A stretch of DNA of 64,000 bases, taken from contig NZ_JAHUWH010000008.1 in NCBI RefSeq assembly GCF_019219095.1, positions 1 to 64,000 on the forward strand. Direction: 5' to 3'. The stretch is from Acidovorax sp. sic0104. Its GTDB lineage: Bacteria > Pseudomonadota > Gammaproteobacteria > Burkholderiales > Burkholderiaceae_C. Made by a program: the position numbers and the translations under genes. Shown in pieces: positions 53,598 to 61,740 of the stretch (positions within the stretch are counted from its first letter, which is position 1; each line of letters opens with the position of its first letter). The notes beneath the pieces were generated by a model, which worked only from the letters and a program-made list of their open reading frames with translations, did no database searches and had not been told where the DNA came from.

Positions 53598-53671
53598 CCG
53601 TTCGGGCTGAGCCCGTCGAAGCCGGGGCGTGCCCCGCGCGTGCAAGGCTTCGACAAGCTCAGCCCGAACGG
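53598..53671. repeat. REP-like inverted pair
   Basis: CCGTTCGGGCTGAGCCCGTC (arm 53598-53622) pairs with the reverse complement at 53647-53671, giving a 24-25 bp imperfect stem. Same family as 60279 and the left-edge repeats. No gene lies in 53519-53712. Confidence 0.75.
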
Positions 53672-53712
53672 ATGGAGGATCGGATTGGGGTCTCCGAGGC
53701 AAGTGCCCCCCA

Positions 53713-53744
53713 GAAAAAGCAAAAGCGGCCTGGGCCGCTTTTGC
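53713..53744 (-). terminator. Rho-independent terminator of the ACBP gene
   Basis: A perfect 12-bp stem GCAAAAGCGGCC/GGCCGCTTTTGC (53719-53730 with 53733-53744) is followed on the minus strand by TTTTTC. It lies 18 bases past the acyl-CoA-binding protein stop. Confidence 0.88.
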
Positions 53745-53761
53745 TGTGGGGGACCAGCTGC

Positions 53762-54016
53762 TTACTGCAGCGACGTGATCAGGTCGACATATTGTTGCTT
53801 GGCGGCATCGGCTTCGGTGCCCTTGAGCTTTTCCCACGCGTCCCACTTGGCGCGGCCCACCATGTCGGAGAAGCTGGGCTTCTTCTCGGCGTTGTCGCCG
53901 GCGGTGGCCTGCTTGTACAGCGCGTAGATCTTGAGCAGCGTGGCGTTGTCGGGGCGCTCGCTGAGGTTCTTGGAATTGGCGACGGCGGCTTCGAAGGTGG
54001 CGTTCAGATCGGCCAT
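53762..54016 (-). CDS. Acyl-CoA-binding protein
   Basis: An 84-residue four-helix ACBP that binds long-chain acyl-CoA in the cytoplasm. The family core KIYALYKQATAGDN and the following GRAKWDAWEKLKG with its Tyr/Lys ligands are clear. An AGGAG site precedes the ATG and a strong terminator follows. ACBPs are less common in bacteria than in eukaryotes. It lies divergent from a wax ester synthase/DGAT gene, suggesting supply of acyl-CoA for storage lipid. Confidence 0.94.
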   Translation of the reverse strand: MADLNATFEAAVANSKNLSERPDNATLLKIYALYKQATAGDNAEKKPSFSDMVGRAKWDAWEKLKGTEADAAKQQYVDLITSLQ

Positions 54017-54164
54017 GGGTTTGCTCCTGCGTGGATTCGTATGGGGGAGGGAAAGAACGGTGTCGGCAAGGGTTTGCTGCGTTGTATCTTACGGGCTGCA
54101 CGCTGCGGCCAGCGGTGCATCCATAGAGGCAAGCCCCCAAAAACGAACAACAGGTGTACATCTG

Positions 54165-55805
54165 ATGGTGACCCGCATTCCCTCCCCCAGCACCACGGCC
54201 CCGCAACACGCTGCCGCCAGCCCTTTGAGCAAGGTACGCGCCCAGGCCCCCGACGTGGCCCTCCGCGCAGCCCAGGCCCTGCCCCCGGCGGCCCGCAAGG
54301 CTGCCACTGTGGTGCAAAAGAACATGCGCCGCGCCGCCACCGGCATGCTGGGCCTGTCGGGCGAACGCATGAGCAAGGTCGACACCGCCTGGCTGCGCAT
54401 GGATTCGGCCAGCAACCTGATGATGATCAACGGCGTCTGGACGCTGTCGCCCGGCATCGGCTGGGAAGCCCTGTGCGAACGCGTGCAACAGCGCCTTTTG
54501 CAGTACCCGCGCTTTCGCCAGCGGGTCGTGGAAGACGCGGCGGGCGCCACCTGGGTGGAAGACCGCAACTTCGACATCGCAGCCCATGTGCTGCGCGAGA
54601 AGCTCACCATCAAGAAGGGGGAGAAGAGCATGCAGCGCGCGCTGCAGGACCGCGTGGGCGAACTCGCCATGCAGCCGCTGGACCCGCGCCGCCCGCTGTG
54701 GCAGATGCACCTGATCGAGGACTTCACGGGCGACGACGGCCAACCAGGCAGCGCGCTCATCGTGCGCATCCACCACTGCATCGCGGACGGCATCGCGCTG
54801 ATCTCGGTCACGATGTCCATCGTGGACGGCGGCGCCGAGCCGCCCAGGCGCACCCGCAAACAGCGCGAACAGGCCGCCACGGCCGAGGACTGGATCGCCG
54901 AGACGCTCATCAAGCCCTTCACCGGCATGACCGTGAAGGCGCTGGACCTGGCGGGCGACAGCGCCGCCAAGTCGCTGCAGATGCTGGGCGACCCCGAGAA
55001 GACCATGCAAAGCGGCCTGTCGGGCACGATGGACATGGCGCGCGTGGCCTACCAGCTGGTCAGCGATGCGGCGGCCCTGGCGCTGATGCCCGACGACTCG
55101 CCCACGCGCCTGAAGGGCCAGCCCGGCCAGGCCAAGCGCGTGGCCTGGTGCCCGCCGATACCGCTCGAGGAGGTCAAGGCCATCGGCAAGGCGCTCAACT
55201 GCTCCATCAACGACGTGCTGCTGTCGTGCGTGGCCGGCGCCATCGGCGGCTACCTGCGCAGCCAGGGCGACGACCCCACAGGCCAAGAGATTCGCGCCAT
55301 GATCCCCGTCAACCTGCGCCCCATGGAGGAGGCCTGGAAACTGGGCAACCGCTTCGGCCTGGTGCCGCTGGTGCTGCCCATCGGCATGGCCAACCCGGTG
55401 GAGCGGGTGTACGAGGTGCGTCGGCGCATGAATGCCTTGAAGGGCAGCACCCAGCCCATCCTGGCGTTTGCGATGCTGGCTGTTGCGGGCCTGATGATCA
55501 AGCCCGCGCAGGACGCGCTGCTCAACCTCTTCGGCCGCAAGACCACCGCCGTGATGACCAACGTGCCGGGCCCCAAGGAACAACTCACGCTGTGCGGCGC
55601 GCGCGTCACGCAGTGCATGTTCTGGGTGCCGCAGTCGGGCGACATTGGCCTGGGGGTCTCCATCCTGAGCTACGGGGGCGGCGTGCAGTTCGGCGTGATC
55701 ACCGACACCGCGCTGTGCCCCGAGCCGCAGCGCATCATCGATGCGTTCACGCCCGAATTCGCGCAGCTGTCGCTGCTCACGCTGATGCTGCCCTGGGGCG
55801 AATGA
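54165..55805 (+). CDS. Wax ester synthase/diacylglycerol acyltransferase (WS/DGAT)
   Basis: A 546-residue bifunctional acyltransferase. The catalytic HHxxxDG motif is IHHCIADGIAL. LSKVDTAWLRMD-type sequence lies upstream and the late TNVPGPKEQLTLCGA and GLGVSILSYGGGVQFG are characteristic. It uses acyl-CoA to make wax esters or triacylglycerol as storage lipid at the membrane. I chose the ATG at 54165; the residues before the core form an Ala-rich N-terminal extension. The stop overlaps the DUF922 gene (ATGA). Confidence 0.92.
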   Translation: MVTRIPSPSTTAPQHAAASPLSKVRAQAPDVALRAAQALPPAARKAATVVQKNMRRAATGMLGLSGERMSKVDTAWLRMDSASNLMMINGVWTLSPGIGWEALCERVQQRLLQYPRFRQRVVEDAAGATWVEDRNFDIAAHVLREKLTIKKGEKSMQRALQDRVGELAMQPLDPRRPLWQMHLIEDFTGDDGQPGSALIVRIHHCIADGIALISVTMSIVDGGAEPPRRTRKQREQAATAEDWIAETLIKPFTGMTVKALDLAGDSAAKSLQMLGDPEKTMQSGLSGTMDMARVAYQLVSDAAALALMPDDSPTRLKGQPGQAKRVAWCPPIPLEEVKAIGKALNCSINDVLLSCVAGAIGGYLRSQGDDPTGQEIRAMIPVNLRPMEEAWKLGNRFGLVPLVLPIGMANPVERVYEVRRRMNALKGSTQPILAFAMLAVAGLMIKPAQDALLNLFGRKTTAVMTNVPGPKEQLTLCGARVTQCMFWVPQSGDIGLGVSILSYGGGVQFGVITDTALCPEPQRIIDAFTPEFAQLSLLTLMLPWGE

Positions 55806-56389
55806 ACGCGACGGCGGCCACGGCCGCAAAGCCCGCCGCCCTGCTCCTGGCGCTGTACACCGCAGCGGCCGGCGCGCAGGCTGCAGTGGCCCAGGAGCAC
55901 GTCGAGCGCCCCTACCCGGTGTACGCCCAGCCTTCCGACACGCTGCGCCAGGCGCTCAACGCAGCCACGCCCATCAGCGTGGATGGCAAGCGGTTCCATG
56001 GCTACACGCGCTGGAATGTGCGCTGGACCTTCCGCTGGCAGTCCGATGCCTCGGACCGTTGCCGCATCACGGAAGTCACCACCCGCCTGCGCACCGAGGT
56101 GCAACTGCCCGAGTTGCGCCGCGCAACCCCGCAGCAACGCGCGCTGTTCGACCGCTACCTGCCCGCCCTGTCGCGGCACGAGCAAGGCCACGTGCAGTTC
56201 GGCCGCGACGCGGCCCACGCCATCGACCAGGGCATTGCGCAGCTGCCTACCGCGCCCGATTGCGCCACGCTGGAGCGGCAGGCCAACGCGCTGGGCCACC
56301 GCCTTCTGCGCGAGCGTGCCGAGCGCGAAAAGCAGTACGACCGCGAAACACGCCACGGCGCATCGCAGGGCGCCCGACTGGGTGATTGA
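55802..56389 (+). CDS. DUF922 predicted secreted zinc protease
   Basis: A 195-residue protein with an N-terminal signal peptide (cleavage near AGAQA). The DUF922 domain carries the HExxH-like zinc motif SRHEQGHVQFG. ISVDGKRFHGYTRW starts the domain. The family is predicted to be periplasmic zinc peptidases with unknown substrates. It is translationally coupled to the WS/DGAT gene, but a functional link between the two is not obvious. Confidence 0.82.
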   Translation: MNATAATAAKPAALLLALYTAAAGAQAAVAQEHVERPYPVYAQPSDTLRQALNAATPISVDGKRFHGYTRWNVRWTFRWQSDASDRCRITEVTTRLRTEVQLPELRRATPQQRALFDRYLPALSRHEQGHVQFGRDAAHAIDQGIAQLPTAPDCATLERQANALGHRLLRERAEREKQYDRETRHGASQGARLGD

Positions 56390-56412
56390 TTGATTCGGCA
56401 TCCATCCCCTTG

Positions 56413-56454
56413 ACCGTTCTGGCTGAGACTGGCGAAGGGCTCAGCCCGAACGGT
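56413..56454. repeat. REP-like hairpin after the DUF922 gene
   Basis: ACCGTTCTGGCTGAGACTGG and its approximate reverse complement, ending CCCGAACGGT, form a degenerate hairpin between two convergent genes. Same family as 53598 and 60279. Confidence 0.6.
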
Positions 56455-56489
56455 TTGGTTCTGGCGCCGTGGAGGCACGGAGCGCGTGC

Positions 56490-57440
56490 CTAGCTCGCCG
56501 CCAGCGACGCGGACAGCTCCCACACCGCCTCGGCCATCGGCGACATCTCGGCGCGCTGGCGGTACAGGCGGATCTGCACCGGCAGGCTCCAGTCGCTGCC
56601 GCCCGCAGCGACCAGAGTGCCGGCCTTGAGCTCGTCGGCAATCAGGCTTTCGGGTAGCCAGGCTACGCCACGGCCTTCGAGCGCCATGGTCTTGAGCAGC
56701 ACCGCATGGTGGGCTGTGAACACCACCGCCACCCCTTGCGGCATGGCCGCGTCCGGCCCTTCGCTGAACAGGTGGCGCATGCGCGAGCGCATGATGCGGC
56801 CCAGCCCCGAGGCCTCGCTGTAGGCCAGCACGGGCACCGGGTCCTGCTGCACGATGGCGTGCAGCGGCTGGCCCGGCGACGCGGGTGCGGGCGCGCTCAC
56901 CGGCAGCAGCACATCGTCCGACAGGCGCAGTACGGGGTACTGCGCCTCGTCCAGCCGGCCCGGCACGTCCGGGTGGCCATGGCACAGCACGAACTGCACG
57001 CGGCGCTGCAGCATCAGGTCTTCGCAGGCGTGCGAGCTGTCGGACATGGTCTGGATGGGGCCCATCTGCAGCCGCGCCTCCACCCCCACCAGCCAGCGCG
57101 GAAAGAAGGTGAGCGACAGCACATGCGTGGCCGCAAAGCGCAGGCTGGCGGCGGCCACATCGTGCGCGGCGCGCGCCTTGATGCGGGCGGCCTCCAGGTT
57201 GGCCAGGATGGTCTCCAGCAGCGGCAGGAACCGCTGGCCGGCCGGCGTGAGCGCCGCGGGGTGGGCGCTGCGGTCGAACAGCTCCACGCCCACCCACTCC
57301 TCCAGGGCGCGGATGTGGCGGCTGAAAGCGGGCTGGGCGATGGAACGCGCCTCGGCCGCGCGCGAGAAATTGCCGGTCTCGGCCAGGGCCAGAAAGTCCT
57401 CCAGCCACTCCAGATCCAGCGGTCGGTTGCCAGGGCCCAT
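56490..57440 (-). CDS. LysR-family regulator of the tartrate-type operon
   Basis: A 316-residue LysR regulator. The N-terminal helix-turn-helix is LEDFLALAETGNFSRAAEAR and IAQPAFSRHIRALEEW. The C-terminal two-lobed effector domain binds a small inducer. It is divergent from the dihydrodipicolinate synthase-like/TTT/SDR/tartrate dehydratase operon, so it is very probably its activator. The AT-rich gap (57441-57555) contains ATAGTTGTATGCAATTGAAG, a plausible LysR site. Confidence 0.93.
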   Translation of the reverse strand: MGPGNRPLDLEWLEDFLALAETGNFSRAAEARSIAQPAFSRHIRALEEWVGVELFDRSAHPAALTPAGQRFLPLLETILANLEAARIKARAAHDVAAASLRFAATHVLSLTFFPRWLVGVEARLQMGPIQTMSDSSHACEDLMLQRRVQFVLCHGHPDVPGRLDEAQYPVLRLSDDVLLPVSAPAPASPGQPLHAIVQQDPVPVLAYSEASGLGRIMRSRMRHLFSEGPDAAMPQGVAVVFTAHHAVLLKTMALEGRGVAWLPESLIADELKAGTLVAAGGSDWSLPVQIRLYRQRAEMSPMAEAVWELSASLAAS

Positions 57441-57555
57441 GGGTGCGTTCCTGCCTTGCGATAGTTGTATGCAATTGAAGTATTGGACCGCGGGCAGCGG
57501 GCGGGAAATGATCCACCCCGTCGTTCACAGCCTTCCAACACGGAGACAAGAAAAC

Positions 57556-58494
57556 ATGCCTGCCATCTCGAATTATCGCGGGATCATCCCCGCCATCTCG
57601 TGCCCCTTCACGCCGGACCACCGCATCGACGAACCCGCACTGCGCAAGCTCGCGTGCTGGCTGGCGGGCCACGACGGCGTGGTCGCCATCATGACCAACG
57701 GCCACACGGGCGAGGTCTTCTCGCTGACGCCGGCCGAGCGCGCCGAGGTCACCCGCATCGTGGCGGACGAGCTCAAGGGCCGCATGCCCGTCATCTCCTC
57801 CATCGTGTGCGAAGGTTTGGCCGATGCGGCCGAGCACGCCCGCGCCGCCGTCGAAGCCGGCGCCGTGGCGCTGGACGTGATGCCCCCGCACCACTGGCTG
57901 CGCTTTGGCTTCACACCCGGCCACGCGCTGCAGTATTTCGAGGCCATCCACAAGGCGGCTCCCAGCGCCGACCTGGTCTGCCACGTCTACCCTGCCTGGA
58001 CACGCGCCTCGTACTCGTCGCAGCTGCTGGCGGACCTGGCCCGGCTGCCCTATCTGCAGGCTTTCAAGGTGGGCCAGCGCGACATGAACAAGTACGCCCG
58101 CGACATCCAGGCGATCCGCGAGGCCGATGCGTCCAAGGCCATCCTGACCTGCCACGACGAGTACCTGCTGGCCTCGATGGTGCAGGGCGTGGACGGCGCT
58201 TTGGTGGGCTTTGCCACCTTCATTCCGCAGCTCATCATCGATTTGTGGAACGCCGTGAAGGCCGGTGATTTGAAGAAGGCCATGGCCGTGCAGGCTGTCA
58301 TCACGCCGCTGAAAGACGCTGTGTACGGCGGCGGCGAACCCACGGGCGAGGCCCACGCCCGCATGAAGGGCGGCATGTACCTGGCCGGTGTTCTGGACGA
58401 CGCCACGGTGCGCCCACCGACCGAGGCGCCCAACGCGAAGGAAGTCGAGGCCCTGCGCGCTGCGGTGAAGCAGGCCGGTCTGCTCAAGCGCTGA
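57556..58494 (+). CDS. Dihydrodipicolinate synthase-family aldolase
   Basis: A 312-residue class I aldolase of the DapA superfamily. The Schiff-base Lys is in LQAFKVGQRD (about 173), the Tyr in CHVYPAW, and MTNGHTGE replaces the usual GTTGE loop. It is not DapA itself, since it lacks the lysine-synthesis context. It is likely a hydroxy-keto-acid aldolase or dehydratase in the catabolic operon. First gene after the divergent LysR. Confidence 0.87.
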   Translation: MPAISNYRGIIPAISCPFTPDHRIDEPALRKLACWLAGHDGVVAIMTNGHTGEVFSLTPAERAEVTRIVADELKGRMPVISSIVCEGLADAAEHARAAVEAGAVALDVMPPHHWLRFGFTPGHALQYFEAIHKAAPSADLVCHVYPAWTRASYSSQLLADLARLPYLQAFKVGQRDMNKYARDIQAIREADASKAILTCHDEYLLASMVQGVDGALVGFATFIPQLIIDLWNAVKAGDLKKAMAVQAVITPLKDAVYGGGEPTGEAHARMKGGMYLAGVLDDATVRPPTEAPNAKEVEALRAAVKQAGLLKR

Positions 58495-58570
58495 GTGATG
58501 GATGTGGGCGGGGGATTTTGAGTCCCCCGCGTTGGTAGTTCTCGAACAAAAAGACCGGAGACAAGACACC

Positions 58571-59545
58571 ATGCGACGCAATCAATTTCTCAGCATCACC
58601 CTGCGCACGGCCCTGGGCACCGCCACGCTCGCCATGGCAGCCGGCAGCTTTGCACAGGCCTACCCCACCAAGCCGGTGCGGGTGGTCATCCCCTTTCCGC
58701 CGGGCGGCACGCTGGACACCGTGGGCCGTCAACTCGCGCAGAAGCTGGGCGAACAGATGGGCCAGAACTTCATCGTCGAGAACAAGCCCGGCGGCAACGG
58801 CGTGATCGGCGGCGACGTGGTGGCCAAGGCGCAGGCCGATGGCTACACGCTGCTGTTCAACGCATCCACCTTCACCACCGCACCCATGACCATGAAGTCC
58901 GTGCCCTACGGCGTGGTCAAGGACTTCACGCCCGTGGCGCTGGTGGCCAAGGCACCGCTGTCGGTGGCCATCAACAAGAACCTGCCGGTCACCGACATCA
59001 AGTCGCTGATGGCCTATGCCAAGGCCAACCCCGGCAAGATGACGTTTGCGGTGGGCTCCATCGGATCGGCCGGGCACCTGTCGACCGAATTGCTCAAGCG
59101 CGCCGGCCAACTCGACTACCTGATCGTGCCGTACAAGGGCACGGCGCCCGCGTTCCAGGACCTGATCGGCGGGCAGATCGACGGCTTCATCGACCCCATC
59201 CTCGGCTCGCTGCAGTACCACAAGAGCGGCATGCTGCGCGTGGTGGCCGTCACCTCCGCGCAGCGCGCAGCCAGCCTGCCCGACGTGCCCACGGTGGGCG
59301 AGACGATTCCGGGCTACGAGTTCTACAGCTGGTATGGCCTGTGGGGTCCGGCCAAGCTGCCGGCCGACATCACCCAGCGGCTGAACACCGAGGTGAACAA
59401 GGCCCTGGCCGAGATGACACCCAAGCTGCGCGAGCAGGGTTTGCTAACCACGCCGGGCAGCGTGGAGGACTTCGCCAAGTTCCAGCGCAGCGACATGGAG
59501 CGGTCGCAAAAAATCGTGACCGAAGGGAACATCCGTGTCGAGTAA
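58571..59545 (+). CDS. Tripartite tricarboxylate transporter substrate-binding protein (Bug family)
   Basis: A 324-residue periplasmic binding protein. The signal peptide ends near SFAQA; YPTKPVRVVIPFPPGGTLDT and KPGGNGVIGG are the Bug ligand-binding loops. Binding proteins of this family capture dicarboxylates such as tartrate, malate or itaconate. No membrane subunits (TctA/TctB) are encoded nearby, so it must use ones from elsewhere. Its 3' end overlaps the SDR gene by 11 bases. Confidence 0.93.
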   Translation: MRRNQFLSITLRTALGTATLAMAAGSFAQAYPTKPVRVVIPFPPGGTLDTVGRQLAQKLGEQMGQNFIVENKPGGNGVIGGDVVAKAQADGYTLLFNASTFTTAPMTMKSVPYGVVKDFTPVALVAKAPLSVAINKNLPVTDIKSLMAYAKANPGKMTFAVGSIGSAGHLSTELLKRAGQLDYLIVPYKGTAPAFQDLIGGQIDGFIDPILGSLQYHKSGMLRVVAVTSAQRAASLPDVPTVGETIPGYEFYSWYGLWGPAKLPADITQRLNTEVNKALAEMTPKLREQGLLTTPGSVEDFAKFQRSDMERSQKIVTEGNIRVE

Positions 59546-60233
59546 TGCCCGCCACGCCGTAGTCACTGGCGCCAGCAGCGGCATAGGCCGCAGCATCGCC
59601 GAATCGCTGCTGGCAGACGGCTGGCGTGTGAGCGGTCTGGACGTTGCGCAGCCGTCGATCGTCGATCCATCGTTCACCCACATCGCCGTCAACCTGGTCG
59701 ATGGCGCAGACATCGCCCGCGTGGCCGCAACGTTGCCCGGCGTGGACGCGCTGGTCCATGCGGCCGGCGTGCTGCGTGTGGGGCCGCTGGGCCAGCTCGA
59801 CCATGCGGGCGGCGAACTGATGTGGCGCCTGCACGTGGACGCCGCCACCCGCCTTGCCGACGCCATCGTGCCCGGCATGGCGCAACGCGGCCAGGGGCGC
59901 GTGGTGTTCATTGGCAGCCGCGTGGCGCAGGGCATGGCCGGGCGCGGTCAGTACGCCGCGACCAAGGCCGCGCTGATTGCGCTGGCGCGCAGCTGGGCGG
60001 CCGAGGTGGCCGCCCAGGGCGTGACGTTGAACGTGGTCTCGCCTGCGGCCACCGCCACCGGCATGCTGAGCGACCCCGCGCGCCAGGGCAGCGCGCCGCG
60101 CCTGCCGCCCATCGGCCGCCTGATCAAGCCGGCCGAGATCGCCGCGCTGGTGGGCTTTCTTCTTTCCGCCCCTGCTGCCGCCATCACGGGGCAGGACATC
60201 GCGATTTGCGGGGGCTCGTCGCTCGCCCGCTGA
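59535..60233 (+). CDS. SDR-family oxidoreductase of the tartrate-type operon
   Basis: A 232-residue short-chain dehydrogenase. The cofactor loop is VTGASSGIGRSIA, and the catalytic YAATK lies in GQYAATKAALIALARSW. The C-terminus GQDIAICGGSSL is a modified GG motif. The GTG start overlaps the Bug gene. It probably oxidises a hydroxy acid from the pathway, though the substrate is not determined. Confidence 0.88.
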   Translation: MSSNARHAVVTGASSGIGRSIAESLLADGWRVSGLDVAQPSIVDPSFTHIAVNLVDGADIARVAATLPGVDALVHAAGVLRVGPLGQLDHAGGELMWRLHVDAATRLADAIVPGMAQRGQGRVVFIGSRVAQGMAGRGQYAATKAALIALARSWAAEVAAQGVTLNVVSPAATATGMLSDPARQGSAPRLPPIGRLIKPAEIAALVGFLLSAPAAAITGQDIAICGGSSLAR

Positions 60234-60278
60234 GTCGCTTTCTTGTCATCTATTCCTCTATGAATTCATCCACTTGAA

Positions 60279-60338
60279 CCGTTCACGCTGAGCTTGTCGA
60301 AGCGCCGCGCAAGGCTTCGACGGGCTCAGCCCGAACGG
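60279..60338. repeat. REP-like inverted pair
   Basis: Arms 60279-60303 and 60314-60338 pair through TTCGA/TCGAA and CTGAGC/GCTCAG cores around a ten-base loop. The element lies between the SDR and the tartrate dehydratase genes of one apparent operon. Confidence 0.75.
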
Positions 60339-60386
60339 TGGGTTCAGTTCAAAGATTTCGTTTCAACCGCCAACCACTACGACACC

Positions 60387-61553
60387 ATGAAGATCGTCAA
60401 CATCCTCGAATCGACACGCCCGATCAAATCGGACATCCGCAACGCCTACATCGACTTCTCGAAGATGACGCTCAGCCTCGTGGCCGTGGTCACCGACGTG
60501 ATCCGCGACGGCAAGCCGGTGATCGGCTACGGCTTCAACTCCAACGGCCGCTACGGCCAGGGCGCGCTGATGCGTGACCGCTTCATCCCGCGCGTGCTGG
60601 AGGCCGAGCCCGCCAGCCTGCTCGACGCCACTGGCGAAAACATCGACCCGCACAAGGTCTGGGCCCGCATGATGATCAACGAGAAGCCCGGCGGCCACGG
60701 CGAGCGCTCGGTGGCCGTGGGCACCATCGACATGGCGGTGTGGGACGCCACGGCAAAAATAGCGGGCAAGCCGCTGTTCCAGCTGCTGGCCGAGCGCTAC
60801 GGCAACGGCACGCCCAACCCGCGTGTGTTCGTCTACGCGGCAGGCGGCTACTACTACCCCGGCAAGGGACTCGAGGCGCTGCAGCGCGAAATGGAAAGCT
60901 ACCTGGCGCGCGGCTACTCGGTGGTCAAGATGAAGATCGGCGGCGCCACGCTGGCCGAAGACTGCGAACGCATCGAGTCGGTGCTCAAGATCCTGGGCCC
61001 GGGCCAGCAACTGGCGGTGGACGCCAATGGCCGCTTCGATCTGAAGACGGCCATCGAGTACGGCAAGGCCCTGTCGCAGTACCCGCTGTTCTGGTACGAG
61101 GAAGCCGGCGACCCGCTGGACTACGAGCTGCAGGCGAAGCTGGGCGAGGTCTACCAAGGCCCCATGGCCACGGGCGAGAATCTGTTCTCGATGCAGGACG
61201 CGCGCAACCTGATCCGCCACGGCGGCATGCACAAGGACCGCGACTGGCTGCAGTTTGACTGCGCACTGAGCTACGGCCTGGTGGAGTACCTGCGCACGCT
61301 CGACATGCTCAAGGAACACGGCTGGTCCCCCAGCCGCTGCATCCCGCACGGCGGCCACCAGATGTCGCTGGCCATTGCCGCGGGCCTGGGCCTGGGCGGC
61401 AACGAGAGCTACCCGGACCTGTTCCAGCCCTACGGCGGCTTCCCGGACGGCGTGAAGGTGGACAACGGCTATGTCACGCTGCCGCCGCTGCCGGGCATCG
61501 GCTTCGAGGGCAAGTCGGACCTGATCGCGGAGATGCGCGCACTGGCATCTTGA
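60387..61553 (+). CDS. tarD: D(-)-tartrate dehydratase (enolase superfamily)
   Basis: A 388-residue mandelate-racemase-type enzyme. It starts MKIVNILESTRPIKSDIRNA and includes GFNSNGRYGQG. The catalytic Lys is in VVKMKIGGATL (KxK), the Mg ligands follow in VDANGRFD and WYEEAGDP, and the catalytic His lies in CIPHGGHQMS. This closely matches the D-tartrate dehydratase characterised from Bradyrhizobium. It converts D-tartrate to oxaloacetate. An ATG at 60387 is used; longer frames run through a REP-like repeat. It ends the LysR-controlled operon. Confidence 0.88.
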   Translation: MKIVNILESTRPIKSDIRNAYIDFSKMTLSLVAVVTDVIRDGKPVIGYGFNSNGRYGQGALMRDRFIPRVLEAEPASLLDATGENIDPHKVWARMMINEKPGGHGERSVAVGTIDMAVWDATAKIAGKPLFQLLAERYGNGTPNPRVFVYAAGGYYYPGKGLEALQREMESYLARGYSVVKMKIGGATLAEDCERIESVLKILGPGQQLAVDANGRFDLKTAIEYGKALSQYPLFWYEEAGDPLDYELQAKLGEVYQGPMATGENLFSMQDARNLIRHGGMHKDRDWLQFDCALSYGLVEYLRTLDMLKEHGWSPSRCIPHGGHQMSLAIAAGLGLGGNESYPDLFQPYGGFPDGVKVDNGYVTLPPLPGIGFEGKSDLIAEMRALAS

Positions 61554-61554
61554 G

Positions 61555-61606
61555 CGTTAAATTGGGCTCTACCGCTTAGTGGATAAGCGCTAGCAGCTAT
61601 TAAATT
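61555..61606 (-). repeat. Palindromic mini-element copy after tarD
   Basis: On the minus strand it reads AATTTAATAGCTGCTAGCGC, then TTATCCACTAAGCGGTAGAG, then CCCAATTTAA. It is the most regular copy in the window, directly after the tarD stop and beside a terminator. Confidence 0.85.
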
Positions 61607-61640
61607 TGAAGTGGCCGCATGTGCGGCCACTTCAGTTTCC
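61604..61640. terminator. Bidirectional terminator between tarD and mesD
   Basis: A perfect 12-bp stem GAAGTGGCCGCA/TGCGGCCACTTC (61608-61619 with 61622-61633) is flanked by AAATTT on the left and AGTTT on the right. It sits between two convergent genes, so it may end transcription from both sides. Confidence 0.75.
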
Positions 61641-61740
61641 GACAGTTCCCGGAGTTACCCAGCAAGTGCACTGGGCGCCATGCACACCGGGGGGTCAATC
61701 GGGATGGCGGGGCACCACCACCACAACCACCGGGCAGGCG

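Noticed and set aside
53564-55801. Plus-strand open frame running into the DUF922 gene from far upstream
   Set aside because: The part before 55802 overlaps the WS/DGAT gene in another frame and reads as low-complexity Arg/Ala. Only the segment from the ATG at 55802 matches a family.
57556-58494. Lysine-biosynthesis DapA
   Set aside because: The DapA superfamily motifs are there, but the substrate loop differs (MTNGHTGE) and the gene lies in a LysR/Bug/tartrate dehydratase operon.
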